Shown: piece by piece, positions 24,886 to 34,002 of the stretch | How the letters are laid out: each line of letters opens with the position of its first letter | How positions within the stretch are numbered: the stretch's first letter is position 1 | Source of the DNA: DATBAX01 sp963762965 | GTDB lineage: Bacteria > Acidobacteriota > Terriglobia > Terriglobales > Acidobacteriaceae | Reading direction: 5' to 3' | NCBI GenBank assembly: GCA_963762965.1 | Contig: CAVXME010000001.1 | Span: forward strand, 3,224,001-3,288,000 | Length of the DNA stretch: 64,000 bases | Made by a program: the position numbers and the translations under genes | Notes under the pieces: generated by a model | The model's database searches: none | What the model was told of the DNA's origin: nothing | The model's input: the letters and a program-made list of their open reading frames with translations, nothing else

Positions 24886-25476
24886 ATGAGGACATTTTTC
24901 GCAGCGGTCGCGCTGTTGTGTATCTCTTTATTTGCAGCTCCCTTCGCGGGGGCACAATCCCGCCCCGAAGACGGCGGACACGAGCTCGAGGTTTGGACCG
25001 GTGGAGGGCATTCAGCGGGCGGCGGCAGGTCGGATATTGGGGCCTGGAATGCCGGGTTGCGTTATGGATGGATACTGACTCGTCCGCATGGCCCAGGCTT
25101 TCTTAAAGGACGGTTCGAATATGCCCTCGATGCCGTGCCCGTTTTCATGGTGTTCCAGCCTGCCAATACAGCGTATGGGGTGGGCTTCAATCCGCTGGTG
25201 CTGAAGTGGAATTTTGCCACGCGCGGACGGATGGTCCCGTATTTCGAACTCAGTGGCGGAGTTCTCTACACCAATCACGACGTGCCAACAGGAACGAATA
25301 GTTTGAACTTCACGCCTTCCGCGGCCGTGGGCACCCACTTTCTGAAAGAAAAATATAATTGGAGCCTCGAATTGCGCTACCTGCATATTTCAAATGCAGG
25401 CCTGGACGTGCACAACTCGGGGATCAACACGGTGCAGGTGCGGCTGGGGATCGGGAAGTTTTTCAGTCACCACTGA
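24886..25476 (+). CDS. PagL-like outer-membrane lipid A deacylase / acyloxyacyl hydrolase family
   Basis: A 196-residue exported protein with signal peptide MRTFFAAVALLCISLFAAPF...AGAQ and an eight-strand beta-barrel pattern ending in VQVRLGIGKFF. The PagL catalytic His and Ser are present as HISN (H167, S169) in LRYLHISNAGL. The third triad residue (Glu, expected in the following loop) appears as Ile in HNSGINTV, so activity is uncertain. PagL proteins remove the 3-O acyl chain of lipid A. A longer in-frame start at 24697 reads through repeat DNA and was rejected. Confidence 0.75.
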   Translation: MRTFFAAVALLCISLFAAPFAGAQSRPEDGGHELEVWTGGGHSAGGGRSDIGAWNAGLRYGWILTRPHGPGFLKGRFEYALDAVPVFMVFQPANTAYGVGFNPLVLKWNFATRGRMVPYFELSGGVLYTNHDVPTGTNSLNFTPSAAVGTHFLKEKYNWSLELRYLHISNAGLDVHNSGINTVQVRLGIGKFFSHH

Positions 25477-25616
25477 GGTCACTGGTCTCAGGTTTTAGCA
25501 AAATCCTGCGACCCAAGACTTGAGACCCAGGACCTGAGTCCGGAGTCATTCCGACCCACTCTCGTTACCGCCGAAATCTTTAAGCTGTTCCTGCCGATAG
25601 GATATTCTTCTCGCGT

Positions 25617-27089
25617 ATGTCAACTCTGGTGGAATGCGTTCCTAATTTTTCCGAAGGCCGAGACCAGGCGAAAGTCGATGCCATCGTCGAGGCCATGAAG
25701 ATCGAGGGTGTCTATCTACTCGACCGCGAGATGGACAGTGATCATAATCGCTGCGTGATCACGCTGGTGGGAAACCGCGAGGCCATCCAGGAAGCGGCCA
25801 TTCGTGGCGTGGGAAAAGCCGCTGAACTCATTGATTTGAATCATCATCAAGGGGCGCATCCCCGCATGGGCGCGGCGGACGTGGTGCCGTTCATTCCTAT
25901 CGATGGGGTCACGCTGGAAGATTGCGTCGCCATGGCGCGGCATGTGGGTGAGCAGATATGGATGCGGCATCAAATCCCGGTTTACTTGTATGAAGCCGCC
26001 GCGACTTCGCCCGAACGGCAGGGCCTGGAGAACATCCGGCGGGGACAGTTTGAAGGCATAAGGGCAGAAATTGCGACCAATCCCGCAAGAAAACCAGACT
26101 TCGGCGATCCCAAAGTGCATCCGACCGCAGGCGCAACCGTTGTAGGCGCGCGTAAGGCGCTCATTGCCTACAACGTCTTTCTCAATACCGCGGATGTGGA
26201 TGTCGCGAAGAAGATCGCGAAAGCTGTGCGCTTTTCGAGTGGCGGCCTCAGGTTTGTGAAGGGTGCAGGATTTCTGGTTCGCGGACAGGCCCAGGTTTCC
26301 ATGAATCTGACGGACTTTGAGCAGACGCCCGTTCATCGAGTGTTCGAACTGGTGAAATCCGAAGCTGCGCGTTACGGAGCTAAGCCGTCGAGCAGCGAAA
26401 TTGTGGGACTGATTCCCAAGAAAGCTCTGGAGTCGGCGGCGGAGTGGTTTCTACAGGTGGAGAATTTTGATTCGTCGTTGATTTTGGAGAACCGACTGGC
26501 ATCGGTGATGAGCGGAAAAATGGCGGTGGGCGGGTTACGTGCCGGAGTGGAACCATTTATCGAACAACTCGCCGCTCCCACGGCCACGCCCGGAGGCGGA
26601 AGCGCCGCAGCTGCCAGCGGGGCCATGGCGGCTGGGCTCGCGGGAATGGTGGCTTCGATGTCCCGTGGGAAGAAGGCTTACCTGCAATATGAGCGTGAGT
26701 TGGGTGAAGCCATTGCGCGGTTATCTCAATTAAGGGAAGAGCTCAAGGCTGCGATCGACGCCGATGCTGAGTCTTATAACGCGGTGATGAAAGCCTATAA
26801 GCAGGTGAAAGAATCGGCCAATGCAGACGGCATTATCGACGCCGCGCTGAAGCAAGCGACCAGCGTGCCGTTGCGGGTGGCCGAACAGGCAAGGGAAGTG
26901 GCAGGGATTGCAGAAAAACTAAGGCTAATCACGAATCCGAATATGAAGTCCGATCTAACCACGGCGTTGGCCCTGGCACGGGCCGCAATGGAAGGGGCAT
27001 TGGCGAATGTGGAGATCAATCTCGAGTCGCTAAAAGACCAATCGTTCATAGCCGAGACGCGAATTCGGACATCGGCCTTAAAGGTCTGA
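25617..27089 (+). CDS. ftcD: Bifunctional glutamate formimidoyltransferase / formimidoyl-THF cyclodeaminase
   Basis: A 490-residue fusion of both enzymes that move the formimino group from histidine breakdown to tetrahydrofolate. Residues about 1-300 are the transferase (VECVPNFSEGRD, the DSDHNRCV region with catalytic His, GAHPRMGAADVVPFIP). Residues about 310-490 are the cyclodeaminase (LAAPTATPGGGSAAAASGAM, ASMSRGKKAYLQYE). The fused order is the same as in the mammalian enzyme and is common in Acidobacteriota. No hut genes are adjacent in the window. Confidence 0.94.
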   Translation: MSTLVECVPNFSEGRDQAKVDAIVEAMKIEGVYLLDREMDSDHNRCVITLVGNREAIQEAAIRGVGKAAELIDLNHHQGAHPRMGAADVVPFIPIDGVTLEDCVAMARHVGEQIWMRHQIPVYLYEAAATSPERQGLENIRRGQFEGIRAEIATNPARKPDFGDPKVHPTAGATVVGARKALIAYNVFLNTADVDVAKKIAKAVRFSSGGLRFVKGAGFLVRGQAQVSMNLTDFEQTPVHRVFELVKSEAARYGAKPSSSEIVGLIPKKALESAAEWFLQVENFDSSLILENRLASVMSGKMAVGGLRAGVEPFIEQLAAPTATPGGGSAAAASGAMAAGLAGMVASMSRGKKAYLQYERELGEAIARLSQLREELKAAIDADAESYNAVMKAYKQVKESANADGIIDAALKQATSVPLRVAEQAREVAGIAEKLRLITNPNMKSDLTTALALARAAMEGALANVEINLESLKDQSFIAETRIRTSALKV

Positions 27090-27259
27090 CAATGCGTACC
27101 TTCCCGGTTACAGTGCGTTACCTTCGGGTTCGGTTTCCAGAGCGTGACTGGCATACAATGATCTAACGATCTGAGTATGCGGGTTACGGAATACACGCAA
27201 CCCGCATCTCACTATTTAAGTGCAAGAATCCAAGACGGTTATTTTTGAGGTGGGGAATC

Positions 27260-28192
27260 ATGAAAGCGATGAGCAGTGTTTTTGTCCTGGTAATTCTTAG
27301 TTCGGCAGCATGGGCGGGCCCGATCGGGTCATCGGCCCGGACGGCGATTCCCTCCGATGTGCAGCAGATCATCACCGTGGACTATCGGGCGCTCAAGGGT
27401 TCGGACACGGCCATGGCATTGAAAGCACAGGTCTTGCCGCCTAGCATGAAGGAGTTTGAAACGGCCCTCAAAGGCGTGGGCATTGATCCTGACAAGGATG
27501 TTGATCAACTGACTTTCGCCGCTTACCGCAAAGGCAAGCAGGGCATAAAAGTCGTGGGCGCAGCGCAGGGCAGCTTTTCCGAGAAGGTGGTTCTGAAGAA
27601 GATCCGATTGAACAAGATACGGCCGGTCAAATACCACGATACCGATGTTTATCCCATGTCGAGTGGAATGCAGATGACGTTCCTGGATGAAAACTCGCTG
27701 TTGTTTGGCGACAGCAGTGCCTTGCAAGGAGCGCTGGACGCTCGCGACGGCTATGCACCGACCCTGGATTCGAATCCCGCCTTCGCTGACATGATTGGCT
27801 CGGTAGATTCCGGCACGGTGTGGAGCGTGCTCGATCAGCAGGGAACCCAGAACATGCTGCTTTCTGCCTTGGGCGACGCCGGCAAGTTAGCGGATTTCGA
27901 CACCCTCAAAAAGCGCGTGGTGGGTTCGCGTTACACCATGAACTTTACCAACGGAGTGAATTTCGACCTGGACGTCGTGACCTCAGACTCCGTGACTGCG
28001 GCTACGTTGTCGTCTCTGGTGAAAGCCGGCGTACTTTACCGCAAGATGACGGCCAGCCCGATTGAGAAGGCAGCGTTGGAGGAAGTCACTGTCAATTCGG
28101 ACAGCTCGGTTTTGCAAATGCATTTCAAAGCTGAAGACAAACAGTTCCAGTCGCTCATCCACTCCGATCTGTTTGCGGCAGTTTCGAAGTAG
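27260..28192 (+). CDS. Secreted hypothetical protein, DUF3352-like in style
   Basis: A 310-residue protein starting at ATG 27260 with GAGGTGGGG upstream. The signal peptide is MKAMSSVFVLVILSSAAWAG. The mature part is a soluble alpha/beta repeat-like protein with IPSDVQQIITVDYRALKGSD, LTFAAYRKGKQGIKVVGAAQG, TFLDENSLLFGDSSALQGALD and a final LQMHFKAEDKQFQSLIHSD. Such 'P-x-D-v..vv.vd' openings and 'G....l..ald' segments are seen in secreted lipoprotein-like proteins of this phylum. It is convergent with glmU. No function is known. Confidence 0.7.
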   Translation: MKAMSSVFVLVILSSAAWAGPIGSSARTAIPSDVQQIITVDYRALKGSDTAMALKAQVLPPSMKEFETALKGVGIDPDKDVDQLTFAAYRKGKQGIKVVGAAQGSFSEKVVLKKIRLNKIRPVKYHDTDVYPMSSGMQMTFLDENSLLFGDSSALQGALDARDGYAPTLDSNPAFADMIGSVDSGTVWSVLDQQGTQNMLLSALGDAGKLADFDTLKKRVVGSRYTMNFTNGVNFDLDVVTSDSVTAATLSSLVKAGVLYRKMTASPIEKAALEEVTVNSDSSVLQMHFKAEDKQFQSLIHSDLFAAVSK

Positions 28193-28214
28193 TCTTGCGC
28201 AGCAGCGGAAATCG

Positions 28215-29654
28215 CTAGGATTTGGCCTTCTCGCGTTTCGCCCTGGCCCAGCCTTCTTTCACAATCTGATGGGCCCGTCCCAGGGCCAGGGAATCTTCCG
28301 CAACATCTTTGGTGATACATGATGCCGCGGCTACGTAGGCGCCCTTCTTGATGGTCACGGGCGCAACCAGCGTGGAATCGCTGCCGATGAAAACGCCATC
28401 TTCGATAACGGTCTTGAACTTGTTGGTGCCATCGTAGTTGCAGGTGATGGTGCCCGCGCCGACGTTCACGCCTTCGCCGATTTCGGCGTCTCCCAGATAG
28501 CTCAGGTGATTGGCCTTCGAGCCCCTGCCGAGCTTGATCTTCTTGGTTTCCACGAAATTTCCCACGTGAGCGCCTTCCCCGATTTCACTTCCCGGACGCA
28601 GATGGGAATACGGGCCGATCAAAGCGCCTGACTTCACGATGGCATTATCGAGGATGCAGCCGGGGCGAATCGTGACTCCATCCCCGATTTCTGAACTTTG
28701 GATGATGGAATAAGAACGAATCAAGCAGTCACTTCCAATCTTTGTTTTGCCGAGAATCTGTACGAACGGTTCGACGACAGTGTCGGCTGAGATCTCCACG
28801 TCGTTGTCGATGACGCAGGTTTGGGGGTAGAAAATGGTGACGCCGTCGGCCATCAGCTTCTGACACTTGGCGGCCCGCATGTGCTGGTCGATCTCCGCGA
28901 GTTCAGCGCGAGTGTTGCTGCCCAGAATCTCGTGAGGATGCGCTGTCTGGACGGCCACTACTCGGGCTTTTGCTTTGGCCAGCACGGCAGCCATATCGGT
29001 GAGGTAATACTCGGCGTGGGGATTGTCGGTACTGAGCTTGTCAATGTTCCCGAACAATGTTTTCACATCGAAAGCGTAGAAACCGGAATTGATCTCGCGA
29101 ATCTTGCGTTGGGCGGGAGTTGCTGACTTCTCCTCAACGATGGCTTTCACGTCGCTACCCGAACCCTTGCGAATAACTCTGCCGTAGCCGGTTGGATGGG
29201 TAAGCTGGGCGGTGAGCAGGGTCATCGCAGCTTTCTTCGAAAGATGAAAATCCCCCAGCTTCGTTATGGTCTCCGAAGTGATGAGTGGTGCGTCGCCGGA
29301 AAGGACGATGACCACATCGTAAGAACTCAAAGCATTACGCATCACCATCAACGCATGCCCAGTACCGCGCTGAGGTTCTTGCAGCACGAAGCCAATCCCA
29401 GTATCGGCGACGGTTTTGCGGACTAGCCCGGCTTCATGGCCGATGATGGCGTAAACGTCTTTCGCGGGAACGACCTTGCCGGCAGCTGCGATCACGTGGG
29501 CAAGCAGGGGCTTGCCGCCTACCTGGTGAAGCACCTTGGGATGTTTCGATTTCAGGCGCGTGCCTTTACCCGCCGCCATAATCGCAATGGCCACGCGAGG
29601 AGCTCGATCAGAACGGGTCGTCTGTGCTTTGGGCTTGGAGGTAGTTTTTGCCAT
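28215..29654 (-). CDS. glmU: Bifunctional GlcNAc-1-P uridyltransferase / GlcN-1-P acetyltransferase
   Basis: A 479-residue enzyme making UDP-GlcNAc for peptidoglycan and LPS. The N-terminal nucleotidyltransferase has MAAGKGTRLKSKHPKVLHQVGG (part of the signature, residues about 27-48) and GDAPLI. The C-terminal half is a left-handed beta-helix of hexapeptide repeats (for example IGPYSHLRPGSEIGEGAHVG), with the acetyltransferase segment HLSYLGDAEIGEGVNVGAGT. It has the usual length plus a basic N-terminal extension of about 25 residues. It lies 24 bases after yvcK in the same operon. Confidence 0.95.
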   Translation of the reverse strand: MAKTTSKPKAQTTRSDRAPRVAIAIMAAGKGTRLKSKHPKVLHQVGGKPLLAHVIAAAGKVVPAKDVYAIIGHEAGLVRKTVADTGIGFVLQEPQRGTGHALMVMRNALSSYDVVIVLSGDAPLITSETITKLGDFHLSKKAAMTLLTAQLTHPTGYGRVIRKGSGSDVKAIVEEKSATPAQRKIREINSGFYAFDVKTLFGNIDKLSTDNPHAEYYLTDMAAVLAKAKARVVAVQTAHPHEILGSNTRAELAEIDQHMRAAKCQKLMADGVTIFYPQTCVIDNDVEISADTVVEPFVQILGKTKIGSDCLIRSYSIIQSSEIGDGVTIRPGCILDNAIVKSGALIGPYSHLRPGSEIGEGAHVGNFVETKKIKLGRGSKANHLSYLGDAEIGEGVNVGAGTITCNYDGTNKFKTVIEDGVFIGSDSTLVAPVTIKKGAYVAAASCITKDVAEDSLALGRAHQIVKEGWARAKREKAKS

Positions 29655-29678
29655 TCAACTCAATATACCGCGAGGCGG

Positions 29679-30773
29679 TTAGGCGCGGTGAGTAGGGGTA
29701 GCCGATTCGGTTACCTTACGGTGTGTCGGTTCTTGCGAAGCGAGTTGGAGCAAATCCCGCGCCACCCAGTCAGTGGCATGGCGGGCAACGTTGCCTCCTT
29801 CCAGATAATCGCCCAAAACGGGGATGACCCCCAGGGCTTCGATCGCCTCCAGATCAGCCACTACTTGCGCCTGACCTTCGTGCACATACTTGGCTTTCAT
29901 TTCCGGGGAAGCTGCCTTGCGATTGATCAACGCGTAATCGAAAATATTGGCTTCCGCGTGCTCATTGAGAGCCCGGATGTGATCGGCGGCGGTACGTCCC
30001 AAACTCTCGTTGGCCTGGGTCATCAAGTTGCAAACGTACACTTTTACCGCTGACGATTTGATGATCGCTTGCGCGATGCCGCGAACCAGCAGGTTTGGAA
30101 TTAAGCTGGTAAACAAAGATCCGGGGCCAATGGTGATGATGTCCGCGCGTTCGATTGCGCTCAAGGTCTGGGGCAGAGGTTCCGCATCGGCGGGGACCAG
30201 AAAGAGCTCATGCACTCTCTCCTTGCTGGCGGTAATGTTGGTTTCGCCCCGGACCCGAGTCCCATCTTCCATCAAAGCTTCAAGCTCGACGTTGGAAGTG
30301 GTTGCTGGATAAATGTGTCCCCGAGTAAGAAGAATCTCTGAGGACAGGCGGACGGCTTCGCTGAAATCGCTGGTGAGCGATGTTAATGCCGCCAGGAATA
30401 GATTGCCAAAGGTGTGTCCTTCCAGTCCGGAACCCTTTTCAAAGCGATGTTGAAACAAGCGGGAGAGCAGTGCCTCATCTTCCGAAAGCGCGACGATGCA
30501 GTTGCGGATGTCGCCGGGGGGAAGCATATTGAACTCCTTACGCAGGCGGCCGCTGGAGCCGCCGTCGTCGCTGACGGTGACTACGGCGGAGAGTTCGCTG
30601 ATTACAGGTTTGTCGGGCGTCAGGAACGAAAGCCCGCCGGACGGAACAACGTACTGTTTGAGGCCTTTGAGGAGCGTGGAAAGGCCGGTGCCGCCCCCAA
30701 TCGCGACCACACGCAAACCACCAGCAATCCGTGCCCGAGGCGAGGATGCCGGGCGTTGCTGTGTTTCCTTCAT
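29679..30773 (-). CDS. yvcK: YvcK/GlmR family gluconeogenesis factor (CofD-like)
   Basis: A 364-residue UDP-sugar-binding regulator of the CofD-like fold. Family markers are VVAIGGGTGLSTLLKGLK, VTVSDDGGSSGRLRKEF, LPPGDIRNCIVALSE and IGPGSLFTSLIPNLLV. In Bacillus the orthologue GlmR binds UDP-GlcNAc and activates GlmS, adjusting carbon flow into the envelope. Here it lies directly upstream of glmU in the same operon, so the sensor of UDP-GlcNAc and the enzyme that makes it are co-expressed. The basic Pro/Ser N-terminal extension is not conserved. Confidence 0.93.
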   Translation of the reverse strand: MKETQQRPASSPRARIAGGLRVVAIGGGTGLSTLLKGLKQYVVPSGGLSFLTPDKPVISELSAVVTVSDDGGSSGRLRKEFNMLPPGDIRNCIVALSEDEALLSRLFQHRFEKGSGLEGHTFGNLFLAALTSLTSDFSEAVRLSSEILLTRGHIYPATTSNVELEALMEDGTRVRGETNITASKERVHELFLVPADAEPLPQTLSAIERADIITIGPGSLFTSLIPNLLVRGIAQAIIKSSAVKVYVCNLMTQANESLGRTAADHIRALNEHAEANIFDYALINRKAASPEMKAKYVHEGQAQVVADLEAIEALGVIPVLGDYLEGGNVARHATDWVARDLLQLASQEPTHRKVTESATPTHRA

Positions 30774-30781
30774 GGCTGCTG

Positions 30782-31438
30782 CTAATTGACCTCTTCGGTG
30801 CCGTCGCCAGAAGGCAGGTCAGCTCCTGGATCCGGATACAGCAGTTCGGTGAAGCGGGGGTCTTCCGCGAGGTTCTGGAAATCGGAGTCGTTGCGGGCCT
30901 GGAAGCGGAGCGCAGGATTCAGGCGAATGGCTTGATCCAGAGTGCGCAACGAATCTTCCACATGCCCGGTCAGGCAATTCAGGGCCGCCAGACCATAAGC
31001 CACGTAGTCCGCCTTGGGCACCTGCCTGGAAAGAGCGTCCAAGTGCTCACGGGCGGTCACGTAGTCGCCGACGTTCATGAGAGAAATCGCGTAGTCATAG
31101 TGCTCTTCCGGAGTTTTAAAGTGATTCGTGGATCGTTCCAACTGCTGATTGCAGTTGTTTAGATAGACGCCAGCGCGGTCCGCCAGCTCTTTACTGGGGC
31201 CGGAAACGACTTTCAGCAAGTGGGTCTTCGCCTTATCGAATTTGCGCTCTTGCATAGCGCGCAGACCAGCTTCATAGTTTTGCACAGCCTGTGCAAAACG
31301 CGGGTCATCGCCCACGGACTTCTTGGGGGTGGTCTTCTGGGCCATGTGCAGAACTCTTCCCGTGCTCTTCGTAAGTGCTCCTTTTTTGTTAGGCTTGGAC
31401 GGTGAAGCCTTAACTCTTGCTGGTGGTTTTCTCTTCAT
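30782..31438 (-). CDS. TPR-containing protein in the yvcK-glmU operon
   Basis: A 218-residue protein with a Lys/Pro/Ser-rich N-terminus and three to four tetratricopeptide-like helical pairs. Clear repeats are AVQNYEAGLRAMQERKFDKAK, YDYAISLMNVGDYVTAREHL and AALNCLTGHVEDSLRTLDQAI. There is no signal peptide. An internal ATG at 31345 (MAQKTTPKK) is an alternative start that would drop the first 31 residues. It ends eight bases before yvcK, so co-transcription is very likely. It may be a scaffold; no partner is known. Confidence 0.75.
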   Translation of the reverse strand: MKRKPPARVKASPSKPNKKGALTKSTGRVLHMAQKTTPKKSVGDDPRFAQAVQNYEAGLRAMQERKFDKAKTHLLKVVSGPSKELADRAGVYLNNCNQQLERSTNHFKTPEEHYDYAISLMNVGDYVTAREHLDALSRQVPKADYVAYGLAALNCLTGHVEDSLRTLDQAIRLNPALRFQARNDSDFQNLAEDPRFTELLYPDPGADLPSGDGTEEVN

Positions 31439-31579
31439 CCCGCTGCACTCTCGCGTCCAACCTTGGCCTTTTGTCCGTGGCCAATTGTGGAAAAATCTCT
31501 TACAACTGGTGCGAGCAGTTTATACGCGGGTTTCGCGCGGGCGTCAACTCGGCCACCCTAGTAGATTCTCGCTCCGAGG

Positions 31580-32038
31580 CTAATTGATCGACGCTGCCGT
31601 CTTCAGGTCGATCTGTCTCCATTCTCCCCGGATGATTCCTTGACGAATTTCGGCGGCCGTCTTGCCCCGCTTATGCATGGAGTAAGAGTAATACAACTCC
31701 TTCATGCAGGTGGAACACTCGGCCGCGTGCTTGCCTTCAAAGCAGCTATGTAAGCTCTTGTGACCCATATTCCGGTCGCAATAGCAGTAACAGGGCTGCT
31801 GATGGATGACTTCCGGAATTTTCGCCGCCAACTCGTAGGCGTGGGTCTGGTATGCCTCCGGGGCTTCGTCAATTCCGAGCTGGTCCTTGCTCAGGATGGC
31901 CGGAAGCTTGGCGTCCTTGGACGGCGGATCCTCGTTATACGCGGGTACATCCGCATCCTGCTGAGACTTAGCCCAAGGAGTGGACATGGTCAAAGTCATC
32001 AGGAACAGACAGGCCAGCGTCAAGCCGCGTTTCAACAT
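31580..32038 (-). CDS. Exported PCYCGC-motif-like protein
   Basis: A 152-residue protein from ATG 32038 with signal peptide MLKRGLTLACLFLMTLTMST. The mature part contains PCYCYCDRNMGHKSLHSCF and, 20 residues later, HAAECSTCMKE. This is the cysteine layout of the PCYCGC-motif family (CxC, C, CxxC) with Tyr replacing Gly. Such proteins are exported and their cysteines probably bind a metal or redox cofactor. The last ~45 residues (KRGKTAAEIRQGIIRGEW) are helical. It diverges from the signal peptidase gene. Confidence 0.75.
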   Translation of the reverse strand: MLKRGLTLACLFLMTLTMSTPWAKSQQDADVPAYNEDPPSKDAKLPAILSKDQLGIDEAPEAYQTHAYELAAKIPEVIHQQPCYCYCDRNMGHKSLHSCFEGKHAAECSTCMKELYYSYSMHKRGKTAAEIRQGIIRGEWRQIDLKTAASIN

Positions 32039-32173
32039 GGATCGGGTCCCTCCCAACAATTATTGTAACGCGAATAGTGGTCTGGCAGTGGGCCCGACAC
32101 CCAGGCCGTACCTTCGCGGGCAGTCCCCAAATCTGTTCGGTGGCCCGCCGATCCATATAGAATTGAATGCGGG

Positions 32174-32761
32174 ATGCCTGATTCCATCGAGATCGTTCGG
32201 CCAAGCCTTGCCCCTAAACCGGGGGAAGCTGCACCGGCTCATGCGCGTGGTTTGAATGTTTTAACTTTGTGGCTTCGCGATCTTCTCATCTCATTGGCGA
32301 TTTTGGCGTTCATCGTGATCTTTCTGTACCTGCCTATGAAGGTCGAGGGCACGAGCATGATGCCTTCGTTGAACGACCAGGAGCGCATCTTCGTCAACAA
32401 GTTCGTGTACCGGCTGGAGCCGATCCAGCGCGGGGACATCGTGGTATTTCGCTATCCCCGAGATCCTTCAAAGAGCTTTATCAAACGGGTGATCGGGGTT
32501 GGGGGTGACCGCATCCGCATTGAGGATGGTCAAACCTTCGTGAATGGCAAACCAATTCGCGAAGACTACGTTCCGGGCATCTACTTAGACGAGCGTCCAT
32601 ACCGGGAAATTACAGTGCCGCCGAATTCCTACTTCGTGATGGGAGACCATCGCAGCATGTCAGACGATAGTCGCGACTTCGGGCCGGTGAAATCCAGCTA
32701 CATCTATGGCAAGGCCGTGCTCGGATATTGGCCGGTCGAGAAGATGGGGCTGCTGCGATAG
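32174..32761 (+). CDS. lepB: Signal peptidase I
   Basis: A 195-residue membrane protease that removes signal peptides from Sec/Tat-exported proteins. After a 30-residue cytoplasmic segment there is one transmembrane helix (about 35-54). The catalytic Ser61 lies in GTSMMPSL and the general base Lys104 in SFIKRVIGVGGD, followed by the family box MGDHRSMSDDSRDFGPV. It has the compact size of Gram-positive-type and acidobacterial SPase I with a single anchor. It is a stand-alone gene just upstream of carA. Confidence 0.93.
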   Translation: MPDSIEIVRPSLAPKPGEAAPAHARGLNVLTLWLRDLLISLAILAFIVIFLYLPMKVEGTSMMPSLNDQERIFVNKFVYRLEPIQRGDIVVFRYPRDPSKSFIKRVIGVGGDRIRIEDGQTFVNGKPIREDYVPGIYLDERPYREITVPPNSYFVMGDHRSMSDDSRDFGPVKSSYIYGKAVLGYWPVEKMGLLR

Positions 32762-32871
32762 AAGAAGAGTCTCGCTCGAGCGAAAGAAATCCACAGCAAC
32801 TCCGCTTAAATTCTTGGCCGAACCCTCGTTCGGCCTGTTAGAATTTATAAAATCCACTCCCTGGAGCGAGA

Positions 32872-34002
32872 ATGCAGGCTATGCTTGCGCTGGAAGACGG
32901 CAGAGTCTTCCGAGGCAAAGGCTACGGAGCCAAAGGCGAATGTCATGGGGAAGTAGTTTTTAATACTTCCATCACCGGCTATCAGGAAATTTTCACCGAT
33001 CCTTCCTATTCAGGCCAAATCGTAGTTCTCACCAACCCGGAAATTGGCAACTACGGCACCAACTCAGACGACAACGAAGCCACGCGGCCTTATATCGAAG
33101 GGCTGATCGTACGTGAGTTTTCGCGCGTCAGCTCGAACTGGCGTTCGCAGCAGGTCGCCGAAGAATATCTCGAACAATTCAAAGTTCCAGTGCTGGCCGA
33201 TATTGACACACGGGCCCTGGTGCGTCACTTACGCGACAACGGCGTTATGCGCGGCGTGATTTCATCTCTGGAAACGGATGCCGACAAGCTCATCGCTAAA
33301 GCCAGATCGATCCCGAAGATGGATGGCATGGATCTGGCCAAGGTGGTGAGCACGAAAAGCATGTACGTTTGGGAAACCGGTGAGCGTTCTCATCTGCCAG
33401 ACGAAATTGTCGGCGTGAAAGACGAGCCGGCGCGTTTTCATGTGGTGGCTTACGACTACGGGATCAAGCACAACATCCTGCGCAAGCTGCGCGGCGAAGG
33501 CTGCAAAGTCACGGTGGTTCCAGCTCAAACTCCCGCGGAGGATGTCTTGGCGCTTAAGCCGGACGGCGTATTCCTATCGAACGGGCCCGGCGATCCGGAG
33601 CCTTGTTCTTATGCGGTGGACAACATTCGCCGACTCATGGGGCGACAGCCGATCTTCGGAATTTGCCTGGGGCATCAGCTGGTTGGAATTGCGTTGGGCG
33701 GAAAAACATTCAAATTGAAATTTGGCCACCACGGCGGGAACCATCCCGTGAAACAGCTGCATACAGGGAAGATTGAGATCACGGCTCACAATCATAATTT
33801 TGCCGTTGATCCGGATTCGCTGCCGCAAAGCGAAGTGGATCTGACTCACATCGACTTGAACGACAACACGCTGGAAGGACTGCGGCATAGGAATCTGCCA
33901 TTATTCAGCGTTCAGTATCACCCGGAGGCAGCTCCCGGACCGCATGATTCGCATTATCTGTTTAAGGATTTCGTGAAGATGATGGAGGAGTGGAAAGGGT
34001 GA
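32872..34002 (+). CDS. carA: Carbamoyl-phosphate synthase small (glutaminase) subunit
   Basis: A 376-residue class I glutamine amidotransferase subunit that releases ammonia for CarB. The N-terminal domain has LEDGRVFRGKGYGAKGE and FNTSITGYQEIFTDPSY. The C-terminal glutaminase has SNGPGDPEP, the nucleophile Cys265 in FGICLGHQL, and the His/Glu pair in QYHPEAAPGPHDS. The stop overlaps the next gene by four bases (GTGA). Unusually, carB does not follow directly but lies 1.3 kb downstream after two secreted-protein genes. Confidence 0.96.
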   Translation: MQAMLALEDGRVFRGKGYGAKGECHGEVVFNTSITGYQEIFTDPSYSGQIVVLTNPEIGNYGTNSDDNEATRPYIEGLIVREFSRVSSNWRSQQVAEEYLEQFKVPVLADIDTRALVRHLRDNGVMRGVISSLETDADKLIAKARSIPKMDGMDLAKVVSTKSMYVWETGERSHLPDEIVGVKDEPARFHVVAYDYGIKHNILRKLRGEGCKVTVVPAQTPAEDVLALKPDGVFLSNGPGDPEPCSYAVDNIRRLMGRQPIFGICLGHQLVGIALGGKTFKLKFGHHGGNHPVKQLHTGKIEITAHNHNFAVDPDSLPQSEVDLTHIDLNDNTLEGLRHRNLPLFSVQYHPEAAPGPHDSHYLFKDFVKMMEEWKG

